From positions 1 to 64,000 of the forward strand of contig CANQOF010000006.1 of the NCBI GenBank assembly GCA_947625405.1: DNA of 64,000 bases. The letters are read 5' to 3'. The notes under the pieces were generated by a model. It did no database searches and was not told the origin of the DNA. It worked only from the letters and a program-made list of their open reading frames with translations. This document shows, one piece after another, positions 8,238 to 14,290 of the stretch (position 1 is the first letter of the stretch; each line of letters starts with the position of its first letter). The position numbers were made by a program, and so were the translations under genes. Source of the DNA: an uncultured Atopobiaceae bacterium. GTDB taxonomy: Bacteria > Actinomycetota > Coriobacteriia > Coriobacteriales > Atopobiaceae.

Positions 8238-8276
8238 GAAACTAGGCTGGAAAAGCAGTCGACGCGAGGAGGCGCA

Positions 8277-9536
8277 GTGAGGGAGACGAAGACACTCGAG
8301 TTCAAACGTGAGGTATCGCGCGCCTTCCTCAAGACGGTAAGCGCCTATGCGAACTTCGGTACGGGTGAAATCCTGTTTGGCGTGGATGACGACGGAAACG
8401 TAGTCGGCGTGACTAATCCGGAAAAGACATGCTTGGAAGTCGAGAATTATGTCAACTCGAGCCTCAAGCCCATACCACGCTACACGCTCGACATTCGCAA
8501 GATGAACGATCGCAGAGTGGTTGCCCTCACAGTATACGAGGGCCATGACAAGCCCTTTTACTACCGCGGAAAGGCCTATCGCAGGAGCGATACGGCTGAT
8601 GTCGAGGTTGACCGGCTCGAGCTCAACCGACTCGTTTTAATAGGGCAAAACCTGTCGTTCGAGGAGGTTCGGTCACATCAGCAGAACTTGACATTCGATG
8701 CGCTCGGTTCTGAATTACGCGAGCGCATCGGCGTGGAGACGGTCGACGCCGACATATTGAAGACGCTCAACCTTTATTCAGATGCCGACGGCTATAACAA
8801 CGCTGCTGCTGTCATGGCAGATGAAAACGAGTTCGCAGGCATCGATTTGGTGCGATTCGGTGAAAGCGAACGTGAGATCCTTGATCGAGAGCGCTACACA
8901 GGAGTATCTGCGCTGAAGCAGCTGCATGCCGCCCTCTCGATGTATCGAAAGTATTACCAGTATGAGAGGGTGGACGGAACTCGGAGAGAAGCGCACGAGC
9001 TCGTCCCCGAAGAGGCGTTCCGCGAAGCAATCGCCAACGCCCTCGTACATCGCTTGTGGGATTCGCCGGCAAACATCCAGGTGAGCCTCAGCGCTGAGGA
9101 CATTCGGATCACATCCCCAGGGGGACTCCCCACAGACATTTCCTTCGAAGAGTACGTTGGGGGCCATGTATCGATCCTACGCAACCCCATCATTGGCACC
9201 GTGTTCTACCGCCTGGATTACATCGAGATGTTCGGGACTGGCATCGCACGCATTCAGGCATCCTACAAGGACGCGACGGTAGCACCGAAGTTCTTCGCTT
9301 CCGACAACCTTCTGACTGTGGAACTTCCCGTTTTGAGGTATACGGGGTCGCTGTCTACCGGAGAATCCACGGTTTTGGAATGCTTTCGCAAAGGACGGCT
9401 CTTGACCCGTGGGGAGGTGCAAGAAGCCTCTGGGATGGGACGGGCTAGGGCCATTCGCGCCCTCAACGCGCTCATCAACAAGGGCTACCTGCGCAAAGTA
9501 GGTTCAGGTCGAGCCACGCACTATGAGCTGATTTGA
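8277..9536 (+). CDS. AlbA_2 / RecG-like transcriptional regulator
   Basis: The protein has 419 aa. The GTG start at 8277 is preceded by GAGGAGGCGCA; the ATG at 8172 would run through the operator repeat. Domain order: AlbA_2/Schlafen-like N-terminus (ETKTLEFKRE...VSAYANFGTGEILFGVDDDG); a GHKL-type ATP-binding C-domain (EEAFREAIANALVHRLW, ITSPGGLP, NPIIGTVFYRLDYIEMFGTG); and a winged helix at about 360-419 (LLTRGEVQEASGMGRARAIRALNAL). The family is annotated as ATP-dependent helicase-related, but it lacks helicase motifs and acts as a regulator. The gene is less GC-rich than its neighbours, suggesting transfer. It probably binds the inverted repeat upstream. Confidence 0.85.
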   Translation: MRETKTLEFKREVSRAFLKTVSAYANFGTGEILFGVDDDGNVVGVTNPEKTCLEVENYVNSSLKPIPRYTLDIRKMNDRRVVALTVYEGHDKPFYYRGKAYRRSDTADVEVDRLELNRLVLIGQNLSFEEVRSHQQNLTFDALGSELRERIGVETVDADILKTLNLYSDADGYNNAAAVMADENEFAGIDLVRFGESEREILDRERYTGVSALKQLHAALSMYRKYYQYERVDGTRREAHELVPEEAFREAIANALVHRLWDSPANIQVSLSAEDIRITSPGGLPTDISFEEYVGGHVSILRNPIIGTVFYRLDYIEMFGTGIARIQASYKDATVAPKFFASDNLLTVELPVLRYTGSLSTGESTVLECFRKGRLLTRGEVQEASGMGRARAIRALNALINKGYLRKVGSGRATHYELI

Positions 9537-9751
9537 GGTTATCGCACCCAAAGTTCCATGGGCCAGTATCCGCCTAACCTGATGCCGTCTCTCAATCCTC
9601 GCTCGAAACCATGATGTCCCCTCTGGCTTACGGGCACGGAAACTCCGCAAGGGCACGACAACGGCGAGTGAACGTTAACGAGAGGCGCTGGGGCGCCCGA
9701 GATCGTGGTCGGATCGGGTTCAGCCAGCATCTCGCAGCGTCAACCCGTCAC

Positions 9752-9763
9752 TCCCACTCGATG
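9752..9763. repeat. guaA-end att-like copy, distal
   Basis: TCCCACTCGATG is identical to 44603-44614 inside the guaA stop region. It is the expected footprint of site-specific insertion into the 3' end of guaA. Confidence 0.55.
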
Positions 9764-9841
9764 TGCGATGACCGGCCCCAGCTAGCTCCCAGCTTGCCCT
9801 CGTTTGCGCACGTATCCCGATTTGGCTCAGATTTCATTTTG

Positions 9842-9899
9842 CTGGGCACCATCTGGGCACCGGCCTTGCCATTCAACTTCTCCACAGAAGTGCCCAAAT
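9842..9899. repeat. 11-bp arm-type repeats, remnant element
   Basis: CTGGGCACCAT and CTGGGCACCGG are head-to-tail copies with an 11-bp period. They are followed by an inverted form (AGTGCCCAAAT) at 9889-9899. The arrangement matches 14223-14264 although the bases differ. These are likely integrase arm sites. Confidence 0.55.
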
Positions 9900-10042
9900 C
9901 ACCTCCCAATCGAGTGCGCGAATGTCGGTTGAAAGCGCACGCATGGGCGCACCGCCGCTCCGTTCATGCGCTCGAAACGCGCTGTCCTCCCAAGGCGAGC
10001 ATAATTGGTCCAAGCACGTGGACCTAGATGAAAGGAAGACCA

Positions 10043-10435
10043 ATGAACGAGAAGGTCCAGAAGTTCTACGAGGTCGTTTCCGCCGATGACGCGCTCCAGG
10101 CCGAGCTCGTCACCGTGACCGAAAACGTTGACGTTGAGGGCGTCTCCGAGGAGGAGGCCCGCGCCGCCATGGCCGAGGCCGTCGTCGCCTTCGCCGCCGC
10201 CCATGACCTCGACCTCACCACCGAGGACATCCTCGCGGCCGACGTGGAGGCCTCCGAGGGCGAGCTCTCCGAAGCCGAGCTCGAGGCCGTCGCCGGTGGT
10301 GGAGGCTGCGGGTGTTTCGTCATCGGCGTGGTGAAGGGCTGCGTCTGTGTCATGTACGGCGAACATCAAAACGTCGAGTCGAAGAAACTCGGGTCCGCTG
10401 GAGAGCACGTTTGCACGGGCATCGGCGGCATCTAA
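10043..10435 (+). CDS. Nif11-like precursor peptide with Cys-rich core
   Basis: The peptide has 130 aa from ATG 10043, with GAAAGGAAG upstream; an ATG at 10028 is possible but lacks that site. The leader is helical and acidic (MNEKVQKFYEVVSADDALQAEL...LTTEDILA) and ends ELSEAELEAVAGG, the double-glycine signature of Nif11-type RiPP leaders. The core starts GGCGCFVIGVVKGCVCVMYG and has five cysteines. In the known family the leader is removed by a peptidase-transporter after enzymatic modification. No enzyme is encoded nearby. Its leader is almost the same as that of the convergent gene at 11155-11541. A terminator follows. Confidence 0.82.
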   Translation: MNEKVQKFYEVVSADDALQAELVTVTENVDVEGVSEEEARAAMAEAVVAFAAAHDLDLTTEDILAADVEASEGELSEAELEAVAGGGGCGCFVIGVVKGCVCVMYGEHQNVESKKLGSAGEHVCTGIGGI

Positions 10436-10465
10436 GGGCAAGCGCCTCATAGGCTGAGTCTCGCG

Positions 10466-10498
10466 CGGGGCGTCCGTCATCGGCGAGCGCCCCGTTTT
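10466..10498 (+). terminator. Rho-independent terminator
   Basis: CGGGGCG (10466-10472) pairs with CGCCCCG (10488-10494) and is followed by TTTT. It lies just downstream of the first Nif11-like gene, so that gene is a separate transcript. Confidence 0.7.
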
Positions 10499-10619
10499 CC
10501 ATGGCAGGGGGATCCGACGGCCCACGCGCGCCCGAGAGGCTTTTGTAACTGGCTGCGAGGCCAGAGCAGGCTGTTCTCGCAGCTCGGAGCATATCGATCC
10601 CATGAAAAGGAGCAGCACG

Positions 10620-10793
10620 ATGTCGGAGGACAAGAAGGCAACCGAGAAAAAGGTCGAGGAAGTCGACGTAGTCGAAGTGGAGCTCAACGAAGACGAGCTT
10701 GACAAGGCTTCCGGCGGCTGGCCCCCCGTCGTCAGGCCGGTCGAGAAGGGCGGCAGGCAGTACCCCATCGTCCCCGAGTTCGATAATCAATAG
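10620..10793 (+). CDS. Short precursor-like peptide, LDKASGG leader
   Basis: The peptide has 57 aa. ATG 10620 has AAAAGGAG at good spacing; the ATG at 10602 overlaps that site. The leader is Lys/Glu-rich (MSEDKKATEKKVEEV) and ends ELNEDELDKASGG. The 24-residue core is WPPVVRPVEKGGRQYPIVPE plus FDNQ. It has no cysteine and is rich in Pro, Tyr and Trp. EKGGRQYPIVPE closely resembles EKGGKKYPLKPE in the gene at 12893-13051. This is presumably a ribosomally made peptide cut after GG. The modification and function are unknown. Confidence 0.75.
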   Translation: MSEDKKATEKKVEEVDVVEVELNEDELDKASGGWPPVVRPVEKGGRQYPIVPEFDNQ

Positions 10794-10816
10794 GTAGCCA
10801 CAGACGGGAGTCGAGC

Positions 10817-10993
10817 ATGGATGAGAAGAAGGGCGCTCGCCCAGAGACCGCCGACGACGTCAAGGCCGTCGCCTCCGAGGGGAAGGTCGCCGACGCGGCC
10901 CTCGACGACGTCGACGGAGGCACCTTCACGCCGACGTACGATCGAAGCAAACCGCGGAAGGGCACGCACCTCTACGACGGCACCGACGAGTAG
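10817..10993 (+). CDS. Short precursor-like peptide, DVDGG leader
   Basis: The peptide has 58 aa from ATG 10817, with CGGGAG upstream, ending TAG at 10991-10993. It starts 24 nt after the previous stop, so the two are probably co-transcribed. The leader (MDEKKGARPETADDVKAVA) ends AALDDVDGG, a variant of the LDKASGG ending. The core begins TFTPTYDRSKPRKGTHLYDG. The TF start is shared with the core of the gene at 13075-13233. No cysteine. The function is unknown. Confidence 0.65.
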   Translation: MDEKKGARPETADDVKAVASEGKVADAALDDVDGGTFTPTYDRSKPRKGTHLYDGTDE

Positions 10994-11036
10994 GAGCCGA
11001 CGAGAAGCGTCGGTGGCCGCCACCGTTTTCAACGAG

Positions 11037-11077
11037 GGAAAGGGGCCGAGGCAGTGTGGCTGCCTCGGCCCCTTTCC
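11037..11077. terminator. Strong bidirectional hairpin
   Basis: GGAAAGGGGCCGAGGCA pairs perfectly over 17 bp with 11061-11077 across a 7-nt loop. It separates the plus-strand peptide genes from the convergent Nif11-like gene and probably terminates both transcripts. Confidence 0.75.
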
Positions 11078-11154
11078 ATCTCGGGCATCGATCACGCGCC
11101 TGGGAGCATCGCCCCGCACCCAACACCCCTGCGCGGCCCGGATGCGCGGGCCTC

Positions 11155-11541
11155 TCACATGCCGAAGCCGAACAGGCAGAGCGTGGGGTCGCTGCTGATG
11201 GCGCTTTCCTTTGCGCCGCCGAAGACCACGCAGCCGCAGCCCTTCACGGCGCCGATGACGATGCAGACGCAGGCGTCCAGGCCGCCGGCCACGGCCTCGA
11301 GCTCGGCTTCGGAGAGCTCGCCCTCGGCGGTGGCTTCGGCTTCGGCCGCGAGGATGTCCTCGGCGCTGAGGTCGAGGTCGTGCGCGGCCGCGAAGGCGGC
11401 GACGGCCTCGGCCATGGCCTGGCGGGCCTCCTCTTCGGAGACGCCCTCGAGGTCCACGCCCTCGGTCACGGCGACGAGCTCGGCCTGGAGCGCGTCGTCT
11501 CCCGAGACGACCTCGTAGAACTTGGTCACTTTTTCGTTCAT
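11155..11541 (-). CDS. Nif11-like precursor peptide, paralogue
   Basis: The peptide has 128 aa from ATG 11541, with AAGGGATAGGG upstream. The leader is nearly identical to that of the gene at 10043-10435 (MNEKVTKFYEVVSGDDALQAEL) and ends ELSEAELEAVAGG. The core LDACVCIVIGAVKGCGCVVF shares the C-x-C...GxVKGCxCV pattern with its paralogue. The rest of the core has diverged. This duplication with a conserved leader and variable core is usual in RiPP precursor families, where one enzyme set serves many cores. No such enzyme is present here. Confidence 0.82.
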   Translation of the reverse strand: MNEKVTKFYEVVSGDDALQAELVAVTEGVDLEGVSEEEARQAMAEAVAAFAAAHDLDLSAEDILAAEAEATAEGELSEAELEAVAGGLDACVCIVIGAVKGCGCVVFGGAKESAISSDPTLCLFGFGM

Positions 11542-11753
11542 CGCCCTATCCCTTCGTTGATGGCGAGTGATATGGCGGATTATGGCCCGTGAGGCTTCCG
11601 CCACCCCAAGAAACCGCAAACGGCAAAACCAACAGTTCGTTCGTGCGATGCGAGCCACCATTCGTGTCCTAGCCTCGGTTCGCGTCGCTTGCAGCGGGTA
11701 ATCCCCTCAAGCATGCTCGCAGGCACAGCACATGTCCGCTGAAAGGAACGACC

Positions 11754-11966
11754 GTGAAAGACGACAAGAAGAAGGTAATCGAAGAAGACGTTGAGGAAAC
11801 CGTCGTTGAAGAAAAGCTCACCGAAGAAGAGCTTGACAAGGCTTCAGGCGGCTCCGGCCACGCCGATGATCCCATCGTCGACTACGACTTCCACTACGGT
11901 CCCATCATCGGACCTGATGGCAGGTTGTACCCGCGACTCATCTGGCCCGATTCAGACGATGACTAA
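11754..11966 (+). CDS. Short precursor-like peptide, LDKASGG leader
   Basis: The peptide has 70 aa from GTG 11754, preceded by GAAAGGAACGACC. The leader MKDDKKKVIEEDVEETVVEE ends KLTEEELDKASGG. The core is 37 aa, acidic and aromatic (SGHADDPIVDYDFHYGPIIG then PDGRLYPRLIWPDSDDD). It contains DGRLYP, an instance of the [GD]G[RK]xYP motif shared with three other cores. No cysteine. The next gene starts 20 nt or less downstream, so they form an operon. Confidence 0.75.
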   Translation: MKDDKKKVIEEDVEETVVEEKLTEEELDKASGGSGHADDPIVDYDFHYGPIIGPDGRLYPRLIWPDSDDD

Positions 11967-11986
11967 GAATGGACGGTGAAACGCAG

Positions 11987-12259
11987 ATGAACGAAGAAAT
12001 GGCGGAGAAGCTCGTAGGAGCCACCTCTGCTGCAGATGTGCAATCCATCGCCAACAGCTACGGCAAAGAGCTGACGATGGAGCAGGCGCAAGAGATCTAC
12101 GACAAGATCCAGAGCTTCAGTGCCGATGGCGAGCTTTCCGATGAGGAGCTGGCGGCGGTGTCTGGCGGCATAGGTAGGGGCATTGACCCCCGCTGGATTG
12201 ACTACTGGTTCTATGGGGGGCCATATCCTCTGGACTCAGAGGGGCATTGGATAGTGTAG
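11987..12259 (+). CDS. Short precursor-like peptide with VSGG leader
   Basis: The peptide has 90 aa from ATG 11987; an ATG at 11969, two bases after the upstream stop, is an alternative, and neither has a strong ribosome binding site. The leader (MNEEMAEKLVGATSAADVQS...TMEQAQEIYDKIQ) is the compact Nif11/NHLP-type helical form. It ends ELSDEELAAVSGG. The core is IGRGIDPRWIDYWFYGGPYP plus LDSEGHWIV, with three Trp and three Tyr and no Cys. It is co-directional with the gene upstream. The function is unknown. Confidence 0.72.
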   Translation: MNEEMAEKLVGATSAADVQSIANSYGKELTMEQAQEIYDKIQSFSADGELSDEELAAVSGGIGRGIDPRWIDYWFYGGPYPLDSEGHWIV

Positions 12260-12291
12260 CGGGCCAATTGTGTTCGGTTCGATGTTCGACG

Positions 12292-12366
12292 ATGGCAAGC
12301 GGCTGCCCCATTGCCGGCAGGGGTAAGAGTGGCTGCATCTGCTTCGTCTTCGGCGCTGCCAGTTAA
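12292..12366 (+). pseudogene. Orphan core fragment of a Cys-rich precursor
   Basis: One frame ends in GCPIAGRGKSGCICFVFGAA before TAA at 12364-12366. GCICFVFGA resembles GCGCFVIGV and ACVCIVIGA of the two full Nif11-like cores. No leader precedes it: upstream of ATG 12292 the frame has no leader-like sequence. It looks like the residue of a third paralogue that lost its leader by recombination. Expression is unlikely. Confidence 0.5.
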
Positions 12367-12420
12367 TAGGTGCGAGCTGGCGCAATCGGGCAACAGTCAC
12401 AAGAATGCTTTGTTTTGCAT

Positions 12421-12457
12421 AAAAACACGGAGCGAAGATTGTATCCTTCGCTCCGTG
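12421..12457 (-). terminator. Terminator of the minus-strand peptide operon
   Basis: CACGGAGCGAAG (12426-12437) pairs perfectly with CTTCGCTCCGTG (12446-12457). On the minus strand the hairpin is followed by TTTTT. It lies about 45 nt after the stop of the peptide gene at 12501-12662. Confidence 0.8.
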
Positions 12458-12500
12458 CCACTTCGCTATCGCTTAGTCCCTCGCGTAGCTCGCTTCCGAT

Positions 12501-12662
12501 TTAGAGAGGCGACCTCTCGGTTCCTGTAGTCAGCCGCTTATGATATAGATCCCTTTTTCGCTCTGCACCGCCAGTCACGGCTTTGAGGTCATCGTCCGAC
12601 AGCCTCTCCTCGGGCTTTGCCTTCTCGACCTCGGGATTTGCGTCCCGCTTCTCGTCAACCAT
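12501..12662 (-). CDS. Short precursor-like peptide, AVTGG leader
   Basis: The peptide has 53 aa from ATG 12662, with AAGGAG eight bases upstream, a strong site. The leader MVDEKRDANPEVEKAKPEER ends LSDDDLKAVTGG. The core AERKRDLYHKRLTTGTERSP L is basic, unlike the other, acidic or aromatic, cores. It is the last gene of a minus-strand run and is followed by a good terminator. No Cys. The function is unknown. Confidence 0.65.
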   Translation of the reverse strand: MVDEKRDANPEVEKAKPEERLSDDDLKAVTGGAERKRDLYHKRLTTGTERSPL

Positions 12663-12702
12663 TATTGGCTCTCCTTAACGGAACAATATCCGGCACCGTC
12701 CA

Positions 12703-12879
12703 TTACCAAGGGGCAGGGGGGTATACCCTGCCATCCCTTCCGATGGGGATAGGGTGGGGATTGTAGGAGCCGCCGCCTGAAGCCTTGTCGAGATTTTCTT
12801 CAGTGAGTTCCTCTTCCTCGACTACGACTACCTCTTCTTCGACCTCTGCGGTCTCTGTCTTTTTCTTGTCGTCTTTCAT
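12703..12879 (-). CDS. Short precursor-like peptide, LDKASGG leader
   Basis: The peptide has 58 aa from ATG 12879, with AAAGGAG seven bases upstream. The leader (MKDDKKKTETAEVEEEVVVV) ends ELTEENLDKASGG. The 22-residue core GSYNPHPIPIGRDGRVYPPA PW carries DGRVYP, the shared [GD]G[RK]xYP motif, and five prolines. It follows the next peptide gene by 13 nt on the same strand. Confidence 0.75.
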   Translation of the reverse strand: MKDDKKKTETAEVEEEVVVVEEEELTEENLDKASGGGSYNPHPIPIGRDGRVYPPAPW

Positions 12880-12892
12880 GGCCGCTCCTTTC

Positions 12893-13051
12893 CTAGTCAG
12901 GATACTCGGGCTTAAGGGGATACTTCTTGCCACCTTTTTCGGTTGGTCTCCATGGATAAAAGCCGCCTGAAGCCTCGTCAAGCTCCTCTTCGGTGAGCTT
13001 CTTCTCGTCTTCGACCTTCGCTTCGGTCGCTTTCTTCTCGTCCTTGCACAT
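12893..13051 (-). CDS. Short precursor-like peptide, LDEASGG leader
   Basis: The peptide has 52 aa from ATG 13051, with GGAAAGGA upstream. The leader MCKDEKKATEAKVEDEKK ends LTEEELDEASGG. The core FYPWRPTEKGGKKYPLKPEY PD is a close relative of the 10620-10793 core: both read aromatic-P...RP-x-EKGG[RK]xYPxxPE. That cross-strand similarity is good evidence that these short frames are translated and selected. Confidence 0.75.
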   Translation of the reverse strand: MCKDEKKATEAKVEDEKKLTEEELDEASGGFYPWRPTEKGGKKYPLKPEYPD

Positions 13052-13074
13052 GTGCTCGTCCTTTCCGTTGAATC

Positions 13075-13233
13075 CTACTCGTGCCTGTTAAACCAATAAC
13101 CAGCGTCTTTTGGTTCCCAATCCGCAACGAACGTAGCGCCCGTTGCGTCTTCGAGGTCTTCGTCACGAAGCTTCTCTTCGGTCTCGTCTACCTTCTCGAC
13201 CTCGGGCTTTGCGTTCTTCTTGTCATCTTTCAT
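13075..13233 (-). CDS. Short precursor-like peptide, DATGA leader
   Basis: The peptide has 52 aa from ATG 13233, with AAAGAG upstream. The leader MKDDKKNAKPEVEKVDETEE ends LRDEDLEDATGA, with Gly-Ala in place of Gly-Gly. The core TFVADWEPKDAGYWFNRHE begins TF, like the core at 10817-10993. It is the first gene of the close-packed minus-strand trio. No Cys. The function is unknown. Confidence 0.65.
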   Translation of the reverse strand: MKDDKKNAKPEVEKVDETEEKLRDEDLEDATGATFVADWEPKDAGYWFNRHE

Positions 13234-13357
13234 AGCCGCTCTTTTCAGCGGTTTTCGTTGCCTTTATATTATTTCAGATGGCGATGTGCTTTATAGAATG
13301 ACCTTGCGCGAATAGGGCGAAACCAGACGCGAATGTGCCGATATCACCGAAAGCTCA

Positions 13358-13621
13358 CTATCGTTTGCGGCGGGGAGCTGACAGCCAGTCTTGCCGGCAC
13401 AACAGCTCGGTACCGCATATGCCCCTCGCCGCCATGAAGTCTTCGAGCGACATCCCGGCTCCGTGGGCTGCGTAGTCGGCCTGGAGAGCGTCCTCGTCAG
13501 ACTGGTCCCATCCCGCCATCGACCAGCCCTCACCGCTTTGCGACCAGCCGCCACTGACCCCTGCCAGCTCGTCATCACTTAAACGCTGCGGCTCGTTGGG
13601 GTTCTTCTTGTTCTCGGCCAT
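13358..13621 (-). CDS. Precursor-like peptide with very short leader
   Basis: The peptide has 87 aa from ATG 13621, with AAGGGCAGC upstream. The leader is only about 25 residues (MAENKKNPNEPQRLSDDE) and ends LAGVSGG. The long remainder is Trp/Gln/Ser-rich at first (WSQSGEGWSMAGWDQSDEDA). It then has a helical segment (LEDFMAARGICGTELLCRQD) with two Cys. It could be a precursor with a large core or a small secreted protein. Separate from the trio by a 124-nt gap. Confidence 0.6.
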   Translation of the reverse strand: MAENKKNPNEPQRLSDDELAGVSGGWSQSGEGWSMAGWDQSDEDALQADYAAHGAGMSLEDFMAARGICGTELLCRQDWLSAPRRKR

Positions 13622-14120
13622 TTATGCTGCCCTTCGTGAGAGTGCTGTCTGTCCTCGCGTCTCCATTGTCCCCGACACATCTGGTCGCAAGATGGAGACT
13701 TTTGCTTGGGTGGCTTTTAGTCACGTTCGTGTCGTGTTTAAGTACATTCATGACACTGAGGTCATGACTTGCGATATTGCTCAGCAGCATCCGCAGACAG
13801 CCCCCCAACAACGGCTCCTTCGGAGCACCGCCTGGACACCTGCGGAAGCGAAGGTACGGCGGCTCCGCGACTCAAAAGGCGAACGAGTCTCCTCGACGAC
13901 ATCGCGTGCGCGAACGAAGGCACTCGCCGACAACCGGCGAGGCGCTCTCGCGAATCCTTGCCCCAAGAACGGTGGAGCCAGGGACGAGCAAAACGTCAGC
14001 GAGGCGCTCTGGGATGCCTCAGATAGGCAGGATCTCGAATGCGACGCGTGCTTAGGTACGCGAGTATTCGAGATCGTGACTAGATGAGGTATATCCAGAG
14101 CGCCGCAGCGTCGACCTGCT

Positions 14121-14130
14121 ACTCCCACTC
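14121..14130. repeat. Left att-like site of the prophage
   Basis: ACTCCCACTC matches the end of guaA (TTCCCACTC at 44602-44610) for eight to nine bases. It lies 170 bp from the integrase stop. The exact core cannot be fixed by eye. Confidence 0.5.
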
Positions 14131-14222
14131 AACAGACGCATGAAAACCTCCTTTCAAATCGCGTCTGCGTTCCCGCAGGTCAGAAGCTTGAAATTGCAAC
14201 TCCTCTCGTCTTGGCGGTCTTG

Positions 14223-14264
14223 CTGGTACGAATCTGGTACGAATCGTGCAGAAGTTCGTACCAG
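14223..14264. repeat. 11-bp arm-type integrase repeats
   Basis: CTGGTACGAAT is repeated head to tail at 14223 and 14234. An inverted copy (GTTCGTACCAG) follows at 14254-14264. The repeats lie between the integrase stop and the att-like site, where phage integrase arm sites are expected. Confidence 0.65.
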
Positions 14265-14290
14265 GCGGTTCTGGCAGTGCTCGGGTGGGT

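Larger units (their letters stand above)
9537..10042. other. Gene-free island end with att-like sequence and arm repeats
   Basis: No supported gene. The plus-strand frame 9611-10027 has no convincing start. The segment holds a copy of the guaA-end sequence at 9750-9763 and 11-bp arm-type repeats at 9842-9899. Both mirror the left end of the prophage at 14.1-14.27 kb. It reads as the left end of an element whose integrase is gone. Confidence 0.6.
9751..14130. mobile_element. Probable integrative-element remnant carrying precursor peptides
   Basis: Bounded by ACTCCCACTC sequences at 9750-9759 and 14121-14130, each preceded by a similar 20-bp flank (CGCAGCGTCRACC). The left boundary is followed 92 bp on by tandem 11-bp repeats and an inverted copy, the same layout as beside the prophage integrase. 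No integrase gene remains. The contents are short peptide genes. The interpretation as a second, degraded element at the guaA site is an inference. Confidence 0.5.
13622..14290. other. Gene-free junction between peptide island and prophage
   Basis: I find no supported gene; the longest frames lack ribosome binding sites and composition. TCATGAC occurs at 13748-13754 and 13762-13768 (14-bp period), upstream of the minus-strand peptides, and may be a regulator site. GATCTCGAAT (14031-14040) and ATTCGAGATC (14066-14075) form a perfect 10-bp inverted repeat. The att-like copy is at 14121-14130 and arm repeats at 14223-14264. Confidence 0.6.

Noticed and set aside
9611-10027. 138-codon plus-strand frame before the first Nif11-like gene
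   Set aside because: Crosses the att-like site and arm repeats; composition is not protein-like.
13596-14087. 163-codon plus-strand frame at the island-prophage junction
   Set aside because: No start signal, odd composition, and it overlaps the start of the minus-strand peptide gene and an inverted repeat.
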